Of a stretch of 64,000 nucleotides of DNA, positions 37,201-50,833 are shown piece by piece. The position numbers were made by a program, and so were the translations under genes. The notes beneath the pieces are model-generated. The model searched no databases. It was not told the origin of the DNA and worked only from the letters and a program-made list of their open reading frames with translations. Source of the stretch: Tetrahymena thermophila SB210 (Eukaryota; Ciliophora; Oligohymenophorea; Hymenostomatida; Tetrahymenidae); NCBI RefSeq assembly GCF_000189635.1, contig NW_002476454.1, positions 248,001-312,000 on the forward strand, given 5' to 3'. The first letter of the stretch is position 1. The number at the start of each line of letters is the position of its first letter.

Positions 37201-39180
37201 GAGAGTCAGGATTTACTGTTTTATGATTGACTAAGTTTTTTTATGTGATTGTTTATAATTAATAGCTAAGCATTGTTTTGGTAGAAATAGTAATATTTTA
37301 ACTAATATTAAAACTTTATGCAAGTTTTTAGTAAGCTTAAATATCAACTTTTATGATATCGTCATCTTAAAAATTATATTTTTTTAATTCTTTGCTTGTT
37401 GTGTTAGTTATTTTAATGTTTTTTTTATTGCTCCCAATTAAGCTAAGAGTTTTTTTAGGCTAAGAGCTTGCTGGTACTGATTCACTTAATTATTCTATAA
37501 TAGATCTACTATTGTTTGTGCTATCATTTAGCTGGTCAAAATCTTTGCTATCTCCTAATCCCCCTTATTAATGTTGCATACTTACTTTCTTTTGCAAAAC
37601 AAAAGAAGACATAGAACTCAAATTATTACCATTCGCTCCAATAGCAGTAGTTGTTAAATTACCTGAACCTCTGCCTACAAAACTCTTGTTAAAGGCCCAG
37701 TTCTTCATATCTTTTTTATTTTACTATTTAGTCATCTAGGCAAAAAGCGATACATTAGGAGCAGAATTATCACCATTATGTTAACTGACAGATAAAAAAT
37801 TTGAACAGTTGGCATCTTGAGATTCTGGAGTATTACCTTACAAAAAGTTATTATCCTTATCTTGAACAATGCTTTCTTTAGTTTCTAAATACAGAGATTA
37901 AGGAGTAGAATCCTAAGCATCATTAATTATTAACTTTATGCTTGGTGATTGAGAATTTTATTTGTTTTCTAAATTTTCTTAGGATTGTACTCGTTTAATT
38001 TAGACTTTTTGAGCATCATTGCTCTTATTTTAAAACTGGTCAAAAAGTATTTGTTTCTAATTTTTTTCATCTTTGATTCCTTGCTATTCTGATTATTCTT
38101 GCAAAATACTACTTTCAGATAAATTTACATTATCATATGCTCTTTTTAAAAGCATATTAATAGCATTTTCAGTGGCGTCAATAACTTTTGGGTTAGCATT
38201 TTCTTCAGCAGTTAAATTTAGATTAGTATTCGTTTCCTTATCTTGCATCTCGTTACTTTTGTAAATTAAAAAAATTATTCAATTTTATAATTTATTTTAT
38301 TAGATGTTTGTTGTACATAATTGAAATTTAATAAAATATTGTCAAAAAAAAAAAAAATTTCTATTATAGTAATTTGATTTATTTTTACCTATCATTGATT
38401 CTATGTTAGTTTTTTTCATCGTTTTTAATTACATCTATCTCATTAAGTTAGTGGAGACAATCTTATAAAATATTTTCATAAGAACCTTCTTCTCCAATTA
38501 TACTACTGTTATTCGAGCTTTATTATTCAACAGAACCTTAAATTAAACTATTTTTTAAATTTTTCACTCCAAAAATCTTATCAAGCATATCAGTATTATT
38601 GCTTGGTAGGTTATCCTTAATTTTATTACTGCTGATAGCAGCTTCATTTTTCTATTCATGACCTTACAAATCTTTGATGTTGTTACTTTTGGCATTTTCA
38701 TCTTATTATACTAAATGCTACTATTCAGTAAACAATTTTTCACCTGAAATGTCAGGGTGAGTTTCACTTTTTTGCTTTAATATTATATCTTAACTCATAA
38801 ATTACTTTAGAACAATGAAGAGAACTATTTGCTTCACTTACTACGATTTTGTGTTTATCAAACAGCAAAATTATGTCTTCCCCTATACTCGTATCCTTTA
38901 TATTATTTAACTTTATTAACTTTTTATGCTTTTTAATTAAATTGCAGTAATTATAAAGTTATTAATCAATAAAATTGAAATTAATATAAAAGCCTTTAAA
39001 AAAGCTTTAAAAAAATTCTTCTCCTCTTGTTATAGTCTTTATAACTCTTCTCTGGGATTGATTATCAATGTTATTTTTTTTTAAATTTATGCAACTAAAT
39101 AACAGTTCAGCAAATTCTTATATTTTCATTTGTTTGAAGCCTAATAACTTAAATAATCGATTCATCATTAATTCATTCAT
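34240..39180 (-). CDS. Large vWA-domain protein
   Basis: Exons 38842-39180, 38389-38774, 37131-38255 and 34240-37036 give 1548 aa with exact phase. A von Willebrand A domain starts near residue 855: FPIDLICVIDTSGSMNG carries the MIDAS motif DTSGS (863-867), followed by GGTNICQGM and FLLSDGLND, and FGFGKDHDP later. Such domains bind ligands through a divalent metal. N-terminal to it lie a helical block (residues 1-110), a Ser/Asn/Gln-rich linker and a short beta-rich segment (KKIVIPVLLSV). After the vWA comes a segment resembling the beta region that often follows ciliate vWA domains (VPQEMREQIRIVKTYGDIW), coiled coils, and a Ser/Asp-rich tail. No signal peptide, so probably intracellular. The chosen ATG is the first in-frame Met, but an upstream exon is possible. 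Confidence 0.82.
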
Positions 39181-39810
39181 ATTTATATATACATTCTGTT
39201 CATTTTTAACAAGAATTTATTTATTTATTTATTTTAAGCACTGTATAAAATTTAAACACTTTACTTATGTTCTTATGTAATTCTAATAAAATAAAATAAA
39301 GTAAATAAATAAATAAATGAATGAAACAAAGAATAAATTGATCTATCTATATATTTATTTATTATTCAAATTATCAATAATTCTAATAAAAATAAAAAAT
39401 TTTCTCCAATTTTTAAATAGTTTTTTAATTTATTGAAGAACATTTATAAAAATAAATCTATTTTGCATCATACCTCTAAGTAACAAAATAGTATGTAATT
39501 TTTTTAATGGATTTATTAATATTTCTTTTATAAAATAGTTTATATTTTCATTATTTTGAAGTTATTTATTTTCAATTAAAATTTTATTAAAATAAAAGTA
39601 GAAACAGATAGAAAAAAAATAAATGAAATAAAATAAAAGCAATACTCAAATTTAATTACTTTTAACCATTTAAATTTCTAAAATAATTTTTTTATTTAAA
39701 AAAAGAAATAAAAACTTGTAAAATGAAATATTATTGTAATCAAAAGCTAAATAAATTACTTTGACTTTATTAAATATTTATAGATAAAATCATATTTATA
39801 TTTATCAATT
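39181..39810. other. Intergenic with ATAA/TTTA simple repeats
   Basis: Upstream of the vWA gene. It contains interrupted (AAAT)n around 39295-39320 and TTTATTTATT around 39220-39230. No coding frame is seen. Confidence 0.6.
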
Positions 39811-42196
39811 TCATTTTCTATAAGTAGTCATATGAGCTTTATTTGTGTTATTATAATTTACGTTTTCTTTAACAGCATTAAACATTTCATAAATATTTTA
39901 GTTATTATTTGGGGGTTATTAAAATGGCTTCAATTGTTACTCTTATTGTTTTTCTTATTTTTATCGAATATTTTAAATCATTTAAATTGGAGTTTACTTG
40001 AGATTGTTCTACTACTCTTCGTTATAGTAACTATAAATTTGAGATTTTAAGACTTTTTTATTATTATCCTCCTCATAAATTTAAATATTTTTTTGTTAAT
40101 TGGTATTTTTTTTATTAAAATTAGACTCTTTTTATAAAACATCTTCAAAATCCGGGTTTTTATTTATTGGATTTATAATAAGCTCTGTTTAATGCCCTAC
40201 TTTTCGTTGGAATCCTAGATTAAAGTACTCACTATTTTTGTATTACTGTCTATTTTGAGGTTATAATTTTTAAGGTAACTACTAATTGTGTTACTATTTT
40301 TAATCTATTTCTCTAAAGGAAGGAATTTATTCAATAACGCTCTCTTAAAGTTATGATTGATTAAGACTTATTATGTTTTCACTCTTTTATAAATTTATCA
40401 ATTTTTAATTCTCTTTGCCATAGTTGCTGTTATTAGCAAAACTTTAATTTGATAGTGGACTTACAGAAGAAAAATTTAATTTTTGATCACCTTTATTAAA
40501 ACAATAAAAACACAAATCCTATAAATACATTACAAGATTGTAGAATAACACAGCAAAGGTGTAGCAAAATTAAAGAGCTGTTAAACATAAATTGAGCTTA
40601 TCTAAGCTACTTTAATCAGAAGATTATTCTACTAATTAAATTACAAGATGTAACACCAATAGTATGATTTTAATAGCCTGCTAAATAGTATATAATGCGT
40701 TATATTAAGTGAAAACAAAAGCTTTGATGTAAATAGAGAATAGAAATTGCAAAAAAGCAAGAGACAGGAGAATAATTATTTATAATGTTGTGTTACTATA
40801 CAGCTAGTAGAAAATAATAGTCTCTGAAACTTTAAATATAAGTTTTACAATAGTGACATATCTTTATTTTCCTTTATTTATAAATTTAATATGATCAAAA
40901 ATAACAGTCTTTTAGTTTGTTGTTGGCATGCTTGATCTCCTGCTAAAGTAAATCAATTGTACTAAATTTACAGCTGAAATGAAAAAAAAGATACATATAG
41001 CAATTATATCTTTTTTATCTTTTTAGCCTAAGTAGAAAGATATCTGTAAGTAAATTAGCTATTCGTTTAAGCATAAATAGTAGAAGGTTAGTGAGAGGTT
41101 TATAACATACTGATATATTTGATAATATTTAGAGTTTTCATATTAATATTTCTAAAGATAGTTGCTATTATCTATTTATTTATTCTCTCTTTTTTTCTCG
41201 TCCGACGATGTGCTAAAAACTTTTGATTAAGGCAGATACTTTTTTTCGAATACTAAAAAATGAGATAACAAAAATAAAGCCAATATTATATAGCTGCAAA
41301 GAAGCACCATTTAGAAATTTATACCTAATTGAAAGTAAGAGAAATCACTTCCTAATCCATCAAGTGCTTAACTTAACTTAAATTAACTATTTTACAGCTA
41401 GTTTAACATTTAGAAACTATACTACTACACTAGCAAAGGTGTTTAATCTATAGTACTACTATTAGCTTATTATTCTAACTAGTTTTGAGTAGGGATTTGG
41501 GAAATAATTTTTATACTTTAAGGTTTAATGTTATTATTTATTGTATCTTAGAAGAATTAAATAAAACTACTATTATCATGGTTTAGCAAGAATGTTGGAT
41601 TAAAATTTAGATAAGTAGATATTTAATCATTGCTTTTTCCTATATTTTTATGATTGATCATAGCAAAATTTCCAAAATATTGTAATGTTTCAATGAGGTC
41701 TACCAAATAAAAAATTTTTAATGAAGTTAAAAAGTAAACTCCAGACATTCCTAAATTAGAATAAATGAGAGCTTTTAGGGCTAAATCTAAGTATCTTTCT
41801 AAAGATTAGTCTTTGGCACATCCTTAACCTATCTGAAAAGAATATTGATCTTTATTTGGACTACATGTGCATTCTCCATAAAGCACCGAAAGGTTTTATT
41901 AAGATAAATAGGATACACCATCAATGTAATATTTTGGATTTATAATAGTATTATTATAATTACCAGTTAGATTTTAACAAGAAGTACATTCATAAAATTT
42001 GTTTCCAATGCATGAATTACAAGAGTAGTGGCAATTTTAACCATATTAAATAATTTTTTAGAGCTCCTTTATTATTTATATAAATGCATTAACTTTTTGA
42101 TAATTTAAATTGAAAATGCTTGATTACATTGCTAGATTAAGTAAATACAGCACTGATACATAAGATCACTATTGAAAATAATTTTACAATCTTCAT
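39811..42196 (-). CDS. Cys-rich multi-pass membrane protein with Gln/Asn-rich tail
   Basis: Exons 42128-42196 and 39811-42066 give 774 aa. An in-frame TGA directly precedes the ATG. Residues 1-19 (MKIVKLFSIVILCISAVFT) form a cleavable signal peptide. A short extracellular Cys-rich block follows (NCHYSCNSCIGNKFYECTSC; later GECTCSPN, GQGCAKD), like the C-x2-C modules of ciliate surface proteins. About five transmembrane helices lie near 277-296, 376-397, 452-475, 487-502 and 517-540 (for example MVLLCSYIILALFLLSHFL). The cytoplasmic C-terminal 230 residues are Gln/Asn-rich and disordered. This architecture is a common expanded type in Tetrahymena annotated only as a putative transmembrane protein; receptor-like function is inference. 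Downstream of and co-oriented with the GH31 gene (396 nt), without sign of linkage. Confidence 0.8.
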
Positions 42197-42590
42197 TCAA
42201 AATAATAATTTTAGTTATTTTTGATAGCTATGACTAATACTATGACAACAACTAATACTACTAAATTAAAAAAAATATATATTTCTTTTTGCCTGAATTT
42301 GTATTTTATAGATGATTGATTTGAGATGAAAATTAATTAATTTTAAACAATTTTTTGCATTGGATATTTTGCTTACAAAATTAGGAAATGTGGTTATAAT
42401 TAAAAAATACTAATTCAATAAATATAAGGTATAATTTATTTATTTACTTATTTATTTATCTTTCTTAAATTTGCGCAATTTTTGTTATTGTTTTTTTCTG
42501 AAAATAGATGAAATAAAGTGTATCAAATATTGATATAACATGCAGTAATAAAAATAAATTATATTTCTTCAGATAAATAATTTTATTTAA
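42197..42590. other. Short intergenic region with TTTA repeats
   Basis: Contains TTTATTTACTTATTTATTTAT near 42430-42460, a simple repeat recurring in several intergenic gaps of this window. Nothing else is recognised. Confidence 0.6.
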
Positions 42591-45500
42591 TCAAACACTC
42601 TTGAAACACAATACCAATTCATTGTCTGATGAGAAATCTGAGAATTTTATATTAGATGTAAATACTAGATCGTAGCTGCCTTTAGTAGAAAGCTTCGATA
42701 CCTTAAATACATGTTGTTTGTTAATCTCACAAATTTGCAGATTGTTTGAAATAAATTGTGGGGCACCATATAAGGTTATTTGTTTGAATTTTATGGATGA
42801 TTGAATCTTTTTAGAAGTTTTGATTTTGAATGAGAAATTATTTTATTTATCTTTGCTAATCTCTAGATCAACTGTGAAAACACACTGTTTATTTTCCATG
42901 CAAACATTTTCAATGTGAGATTCATCAAAATATTATTATTAGCCAAGGTCAAGCATTGTAATCTGTGAAGAATACAGATAAGATAAGCTTTACTTTTCAA
43001 CTTCATCTTCATTCTATTCTCTTAAGCCAAAAATTAAATTAAAGTTATCATCAAGCTGCTTTGTGTTGATAACTCCTTTGGTTTCCTAGCGTGCAATACC
43101 ATACCCATCTCTTAAAAATACAGGTATAACTGCATCTAAAGGATTATACACTTTTCTTCTTTTTCCTTGATTAGAAGAACTTGAGGAAGTCTCCATACCT
43201 GTAAGGAGGTCAAACCTTTTAATATATTTCACATTTAAAAATTTAATTGATAAAATAAAGTATTTTACCATTTGCCTTAAGGGAACAAAGGCTTGATTGA
43301 ATCAATGTTTTCTTGAAGAACTGGGGTAAATAAAAGTTCAGAGCCCATCATAAATTAAAAGTCTAAGACATCATCTTAGTAGCATTACTCACAGTCAGGG
43401 AATTCAAAGAAGAGAGGTCTTTGTATTGTGCCTACTCTCTCTGATTTGATAAAAAGTGTGTACATATGTTTTAAAATTGAATATCTAAATTTCAAATTTT
43501 TTCTAGATGTTGATTTAACTTATTCACCTAATGCATATAATTCTTAATTTTGAGCTTGGTCATTATTATGGTTTCTTGCAAAAGGATAAGTGATACCTAA
43601 TTAAATCCATCTTTTATTTTGTTTATTTAATTCTTTAATAATTTAATAGCTACTTAAATTTAAAATTACCTAGTGCAAAGTTCGGGTGTAGTATTTCCCA
43701 TGAAACCGCAAATATCCGACCCAATCATAGGAATACCAAATATGTTAAATAAGATTTAAGTTGGCAAAGATGTTTAAAGAAACTCAAAATTGGAATGATT
43801 ATCTCCACTCCACTTAAAAGAATATTTTCCTGTACCAGGGAAAGAACTTCTGGTCAAAATAAATGGTTGAGATTAAGTTTTTTTTAGTATTTTGTAAGTG
43901 ATATATGTTTCAGCCATTCCATACATATTATGAACATCTTTGTGATAATAATATCCATAATGTAACAAATGAGGGGCTTTTATAGATGATTTGTTAGTTA
44001 GTTTATAAATGAATTATCAATAATTAAAAATTACGTAAAGTTTTAGTTGCAAGGTCTCTTTATCCTATGACATAAGGAAAATTAAAAGGCTAAGCTATAA
44101 ATGATTTATCTGGTTTACTATAACGTCTCCACCCACACTCTCCATTGCAGAAATTAGCAGGTTCATTCATGTCAAGCCATATTCCATCTATTTTAAGTAA
44201 ATGACTTTCCATTTCTTTAATACCATCTTCAAATAACTTTTCAGAATTAGGGTTAAAGAAATCAACAAAATAAGAATCTCCTGCCCATTAGTTGCCTTTG
44301 AAATATTCACCTGAAACAGGAGATCTACAAAAGGCATCATATTCTTCGATATTAGCTAAGCCACCAATATTTTAATCTGCTCCAATTGCACTATCAATAA
44401 TTCCAATAAATTTGATCTCTGTTATCATTTTTTTTAAGAAAAATAAGAATTAAATATAAAACAAAGAAATTTCAAGCAAGCGATACATTTTTTTTTAAGA
44501 CGATTGAAATCTTCTTTTTAATAGTTGTCTCTGTCAATTGCAAATGTCTTTTTACTTTTAAAGTAATCTATATCTGACCAAATAGCTGTTTTTTTAATAA
44601 ATTCAAATTTATATATTTACTATTTTTAGATTATTACTATCAATAGGAATATTTGACTATATGTATTAGTCGACTACAGAATTTAATTGATTTCCACTTT
44701 TGTATCCCCATCTAGATTGATGAAAACCTAATGACCTATTTCATAAAAATATCTCAATCTAAGAATTTAAACTTGACTATTTACCAAAAAGGAGGAATTA
44801 TGTAGCCACCACCAAGGTATTTATGATACATTTTTATTGCGGTTTCTGGATTTTTATCTCCTAAAAATAGCTTAAAATGAGCTATACCTCCAATCTTTTG
44901 TGAAAAGCATTCAAATATAAATAAATAAATAGATTGATTTGAAAAAAATAATTATACTGCTTTAAAAGTAACAGAATTTTATCTAATTTCAGCATCTATA
45001 CCAGCACTATTTTTCAGAAACACTACATGGAAATTACCTGATTACTCTCTCATTAAATACATAGGATGAGATGAATAAACATTACCACCTGATCTTCCTT
45101 GTTCAATTACAGATGGTTCATCTCTGCCATACAAGGTATATACTCCTGGAGGTAAACGAAGATGTTTATAGTTTCTTTCACCTAACCCAAATAAATTTAT
45201 AGTAGGCATTATTGTAGAAACTTCCATGTAAACTTAGTTTAGCAAAAAGGAGAAAGGTGAAGTATCAAATATAACTTCATTAGTTTCTTTTCTTGTGACC
45301 TTAATTCCGTTATTAATAATTTCTGTGCTGTAAATGTATTCACTTTCACTTTTAACATTATTATTAATAGTTTCATTATACAAAGAATTAAATGGCTCTA
45401 ACTCAATAAATTCATAGATTTTATCCGTTTTTTCCAAAGGCTTTATTTATATATCTAAAATATTTGCATCCTAGCTAGTAATCAATATTTGAATATCCTC

Positions 45501-45668
45501 TACGACATTCTAAATACCGTTTGGCAGCGATTGACTGTTTCTCTTGAATTTTTGTTGAACTACAGTTCCATTAACTATTTTATCATCCACCTTATCATAG
45601 TAATAAGTTTAGGATTACGAAAGTACACAACTAATCAGAATTGCAAGTATCAAAAAAGCGCTTTTCAT
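42591..45668 (-). CDS. Secreted GH31 family alpha-glucosidase
   Basis: Eight exons (44958-45668, 44785-44894, 44638-44735, 44487-44585, 44035-44418, 43670-43976, 43269-43610, 42591-43215) give 891 aa, a usual GH31 length, with exact phase. Residues 1-17 (MKSAFLILAILISCVLS) are a signal peptide. The N-terminal beta domain shows LFGLGERNYKHLRLPPG. The barrel shows IPIDTIWSDIDYF, the nucleophile motif IWLDMNEPANF (Asp422), LTRSSFPGTGKY, the acid/base motif KWSGDNHSNF (Asp526), and IGSDICGF. C-terminal beta domains follow (DAVIPVFLRDGYGIA). The family hydrolyses terminal alpha-glucosides with retention; here most likely maltose or starch digestion in phagosomes, lysosomes or the medium. All expected catalytic residues are present. 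Confidence 0.95.
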
Positions 45669-45899
45669 ATTTATTAACATATATGATAAAAATATACTCA
45701 ATCTTTTTGTTAATAATTTAACTTCAAGATTTTTAATTATTTTTTAAATAAATTACCAAGGTGCCTAATATCTGATGGATTTTTGTTTATTTATAGCTTT
45801 ATTGCTTGATATCTAAAATTCTTTTTAATACATTAATTAAATTAGTAAAAACTATTTATATATTTGCAATTAATACAAGCGAAGTTAAAAATACAAATC

Positions 45900-48800
45900 A
45901 TGGCACAATTATAGGCAAATCTAGACTTTAGCTTTTAAAAGTTAATTTTTAAACTAGATTAAAGGCAATAATTCGATTATAAAGTTAAAGAAATAGAAAA
46001 GGATATATTTACCTTTGATTTTCACAAAATTTAAGAAGAGGTGATACAATTTCTGAAAGATGATCATAAGATTTAGAATGTAGAGATATTGTAATTAAAA
46101 AACAATAAGCTACAATTTGTTTCAGAAAAACATAGGTAATTATTATTTAACAAATGGCAAATATGTAGAAAAGCTCATTTAAATTTTGATAGTTTCACAC
46201 TTATTTAAATAGCTTTAAATATTTGCTCTTTAATACTTTAATGATAATATTTTATTTACAAATATAGTAGCGATAACTAATAGCTTGAGATATTATTTGG
46301 GGCAGTAGATTACTTAGATTATGATTTTAATGATTTCAGGTAATTTGTATTTGATCTTCCTAGAGTATACTCCTCTTACTCAGAAAAATTAGTTTTAAAA
46401 GATTATGAGCTAATAATTTAAAATGATGATATAAAAGTAAAATATTAACAATTTTATAGTCTGAGATTTAGAAATTATATAGGAGAAATTAAAGATCATA
46501 TGGTTTGTGTTGTATTCTATAAAATAATAGGGCTGTAATATATACCTCAACAAAATATGGATTCATAGTAGCTGATGTAGTTTTAACCTTTAAATATACA
46601 AAAAATAACAGAAAGCTAATTAATGCACTTTATATAGAAGGTTTTAACCATAATTGCTGAAGGAAATTATTTTTATTCACTATCAAAAAATGCTATCTTT
46701 ATAAATCCTTTATAGCAATGTTTAGAGTTTATAGCCATACCAATAAAATATACAGATAATAGGACTTATGAGCAAGATATTTTAAGTTGTGAAAACTAAA
46801 TTCTTTAATAAATTTTAAGACTTTAATAAGATTTTTAATATTATCAGGCACCAACAAGAGTAATGGATATTTTTATGGGAGATGGCTTGTATTCATAAAA
46901 TATAACTAAAGTAAAAAGAGAGCTACCTTTAATGTGTTTAAGTTAATAAATAGGATTTCCTTTATATTGGTATTTATTTCATAATATATCCTACATGGAA
47001 ATAGGTCCTTTTTAAGCTTTGAAAAACAAAGCTTATATTGTTTATAAAATGAATGATTTATATTTTTATTATGATGGTAAAATTAATAACCAAAATGAGA
47101 AGCATTCATAATATTAAGAATATAAAAACTTAATCTATTGCTTTAACTAAGCTCAGCATGACTTTATAACTTAGGTTTATGAGTAAACTAGATTTAAAAG
47201 TTCCCAAAGTTAAAGTGACTAATTACAAAAAATAGAGAGTATCAATAAACTCTTTTAAGAAAATTTTAAGTAAAATCATAATTTAGTATTTGAAGGCTGT
47301 TTGAAGAACAATTTGCCACATGGAGAGTGCAAAATTAAAATATTTTTAAATCCTGTAGTGAAATAAAGAATACTATCTTAAAATTCCACTCAACCATTTA
47401 ATGAAGCTTTGTTTAAAAAAAATGTAAATAATATGAAAAAAGTTAAAATTTTTTAATTATTTACAAACTAATTAAAGGTAGAAGGCAACTTTGATTTTGG
47501 TATTTTAGATGGAGAGGGATATATTTACACATGTCTAAATGAAAAAGATAAAGAAAAAATACATTTTGATAACTTTATTGATGTTCCTTACTCTTAAAAT
47601 TTAGAGAATATTGGAAGTAAGAAAATACTATACTTTATATTTATTAGACATTTACTGAAATATATTTAATTAAAGACATTTCAATGTACTTTGGCAAGTG
47701 GCAGAAAAGAGCTATTATTAAGGGAAGATATTAGGATTAGTTTTTATATAATAAATTATTTTACTATATTTACTATGATGCATCTGAATAAAATAAAAAA
47801 GATGGCAGAGAATTGAGAGTAAAATTATTTATTGATTTTTTTTATTTCTAACTTACAAAAAAAATAAATTAATTATTGAAACCTTCATTATCAAATTTAA
47901 TATCTATTCTTTATGAATGCTTAAAATAAAGAAACTATTTTTAATGTATTATTACAAAAACTAGTAATTTAGAAGCATAATTTGCTACAAAGATAGAAAG
48001 ACGCAACACGATTAAATAAGAAGAAGAAAAGTCTTTATAAATATAGGAAAGACTGAAAATAAAGTAAATTACTAAAAATTATTTTTAAAAACAAACGATT
48101 AATAAGGATCTGAATAAATCTACGTATATGTGCTATATGATATTGAAGAACCTAGAAAGATGTCTACTCAGCTTACCAATAATATAATTTTTAGCTTTAC
48201 AGAGAATAATCTTTAAAGCAGCTCTTAATACATAACTTATATTAACTTGAGCTTAATCTAAAATGTGAGTTAGTTGCATATTGAAAATTTATTAGATTCA
48301 TCAAAAAGTATTATTGAAGGACTTAACTATTAAATTTATTAAGGTTTACCTTCTAAAGTGCAGCAGAAAATCATTTTTAACAATAATAACTTGGATTTCT
48401 CTGATTGTAACTAATTACTTGAAGAGTATTTTAAAAAAGCATTTTAATTTGAAAATATTGATATCTATAAAAGCTTGGATAAATATGCTGATTAAATTAA
48501 TATAAGGAAGTAGAGTTATAGTATTAGAGCGTAATCTAATTAGATGAATATAAAATATTCATTAACAATGAGAGGTTGTGATTTAACTAACATTAATTAT
48601 TTGATTTTTAATAATATTTATCTTCGTAAGCTTGACATTTCTAGAGCTTAAGTAAGAGATGATTTTCTGAACTATCTTGGCACATAAGAAACACAGTTCT
48701 TAACGAGCTTAAATATATCTTACACAACTCTCTTATACAGTTCTGTCTATAATTTCTTCCTTTAAGATAAACCTAAAGATTTCTTAGAAACATTTATTTG

Positions 48801-50833
48801 TAGAAATATATAAATATAAAAGAATCATATTGTTCAATCTGGTAAAAGTCTTTTTAAACATATCATCCAAAGCGATTTATTACAGCAAGTTTAGTATTTA
48901 GATATTAGTGAAAACCCCTAAGTGAACGACGACCTCATAAGGATTATTTATGGGCACCTAACTTAATTGAATCATTTAAAGATTAGTTAATGCCAGAATG
49001 TTAATGGTACTGACCATTAATACCTTTACATTTTTTCTGAAAAGCTAAATTCAAATTTATTTAAATTAGATTTTTCAGGAAATTAGATTTCGTTTTCATA
49101 TTTGTAAAATTCATAAAATTATAGAAGCTTGCGCACGCTAGATATCACTAACTGTAATTTCAAAGACTAAAACTTATTTGCATATCTTTAAACTCAAAAG
49201 GACCTCTACAAAATAAAATTAGACTATTAAATATTTGCAGAAAATAACTTTTATTTCCTTGAAAATATTTTTAAATGCTGTTAAAAAATGAGAAAAATTT
49301 ATTTGCTTGTAAAATCTACTGATAAATTTGACATAGAAGGACTTCAAAGATTCATTTCTTCAGGAAAGCTACTTGATCGCTTAGAGCTTAATTTATATTT
49401 CAACTTTTAGAATGATAAGAATAACTAAATTTTAAATAAAGACACTAGTGTTAAAAACTATAACAAATTGCTTGAAAAATGTTTATTTTACGTAAATCAG
49501 TATCCTTATGTAAATATTCATTTCGGAAAATATCAAATAGTCAACAAGGAAGATAAAGATATAGAAAATATTAAATTTAATTTCTAACGACTAAGTATAT
49601 ATAATTTTAGATTGAAATCGCAGATAATTTAATTTTTTTAATATTATTTTTTATTTTTAAAAAAAGGAGGTTTAAAGTCAGGATTTATTTATCAACCAAT
49701 ATAAGAATTATAAAGCTAATAAAATTATAATAAATTTTATTTTAGTAAGTAGCTTGATAATGAATATGTGAATACTATTAACTTAAGCAACCATTTTATT
49801 TAAGAATTAGAATAACAAGATATTGAATCTTATTTTGATCTTGCTAAAAATAATTTAAACATCAATAAATTTGTTTATGAGAGAGAAGAAATAGATAGTT
49901 TGAAATGTTAAAAAATTATTTCTAATATTGTGGAAAGTAAAATTAATAAATTATTTATTCTATCATCATTGGTAATAAATAATAATTTATAAGGACTATC
50001 AAATTTAACTTTTCTTTAATTATCAGAGCTTAAAATCGAATTATAATAAGATGATATTTTAGATTAGTTTAAAAATTTTTAGCATATAATTGTCAATACT
50101 CTTGAAATCTATTTTAAATAAGAAAACAAGCTAGATAGAGCACATTTATCTAAATTCATTTAAGTAACTTCTGTGAGCAAAAGGCTAAAGATATCTTTGC
50201 AGTAATTTTTTTTTCCCCTATTTTCCAATCTAATTTTTATTATAGAAATTACAAATAGAATAGCTCAGAAAATAATGAAAACTAGCTTAGTAGTATTTTT
50301 TCATGTTTTACTGAGAAGTACTTTACAAAGTGCATAAAATTTTGCTTAGAGTTAAAAGGGATATAATATAGCACTGATATGGATTTATAGAGAGTTTCAA
50401 CAATAATTGAAAATATGTCTCAATGCAGCTAATTCTCTTTAACATATTTGGATTCAAAAATGATTAATTACCATCATTTTACAGACGAAATTTCTAAATA
50501 AATTAATAAATTTTCTTTTTTAGAGTTATAGTTAAATAACCTAGACAATAATATAATTAAGTTTATCTCAAGCTAGCATTTTTTACAAAATCTAGTTTTG
50601 AAGATAAAAGATTAAGATTTGTACAAATAATTACCTCACTTGTTTAAATTACCAATCCAAATATTATAAATTTATACAGAGTAATAATTTATTTAAAATT
50701 TTTATTCATTGTTTAATTTCTTTTTTATAAAATAAGGAACAGTAGTAATAATGAAAAGATACAGAAAATAATATAGAGAGAGTAAAATTTGACGATCACT
50801 TAAATTTATTTAAACAACAAAAAATTAGTTTGA
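45900..50833 (+). CDS. Large protein with MORN-like region and leucine-rich repeats
   Basis: Exons 45900-46135, 46268-47616, 47676-48063, 48156-50201, 50246-50680 and 50737-50833 give 1516 aa; phase closes exactly. The N-terminal ~200 residues are helical/beta of unknown family. Around residues 420-550 are MORN-like glycine/aromatic repeats (EGCLKNNLPHGECKI, VEGNFDFGILDGEGYIY, YFGKWQKRAIIKGRY). From about 690 onward ribonuclease-inhibitor-type leucine-rich repeats dominate (YLDISENPQVNDDLI, HLKISQCQNVNG, KLDFSGNQIS, TLDITNCNFKD). LRR proteins of this type serve as protein-binding scaffolds; MORN repeats often associate with membranes or cytoskeleton. The intron at 48064-48155 and the final exon are the least certain junctions. 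It diverges from the GH31 gene with only 231 nt between starts. Confidence 0.8.

Noticed and set aside
39832..40050. 72-aa plus-strand frame resembling a membrane peptide
   Set aside because: Antisense of the Gln/Asn-rich C-terminal tail of the minus-strand membrane protein.
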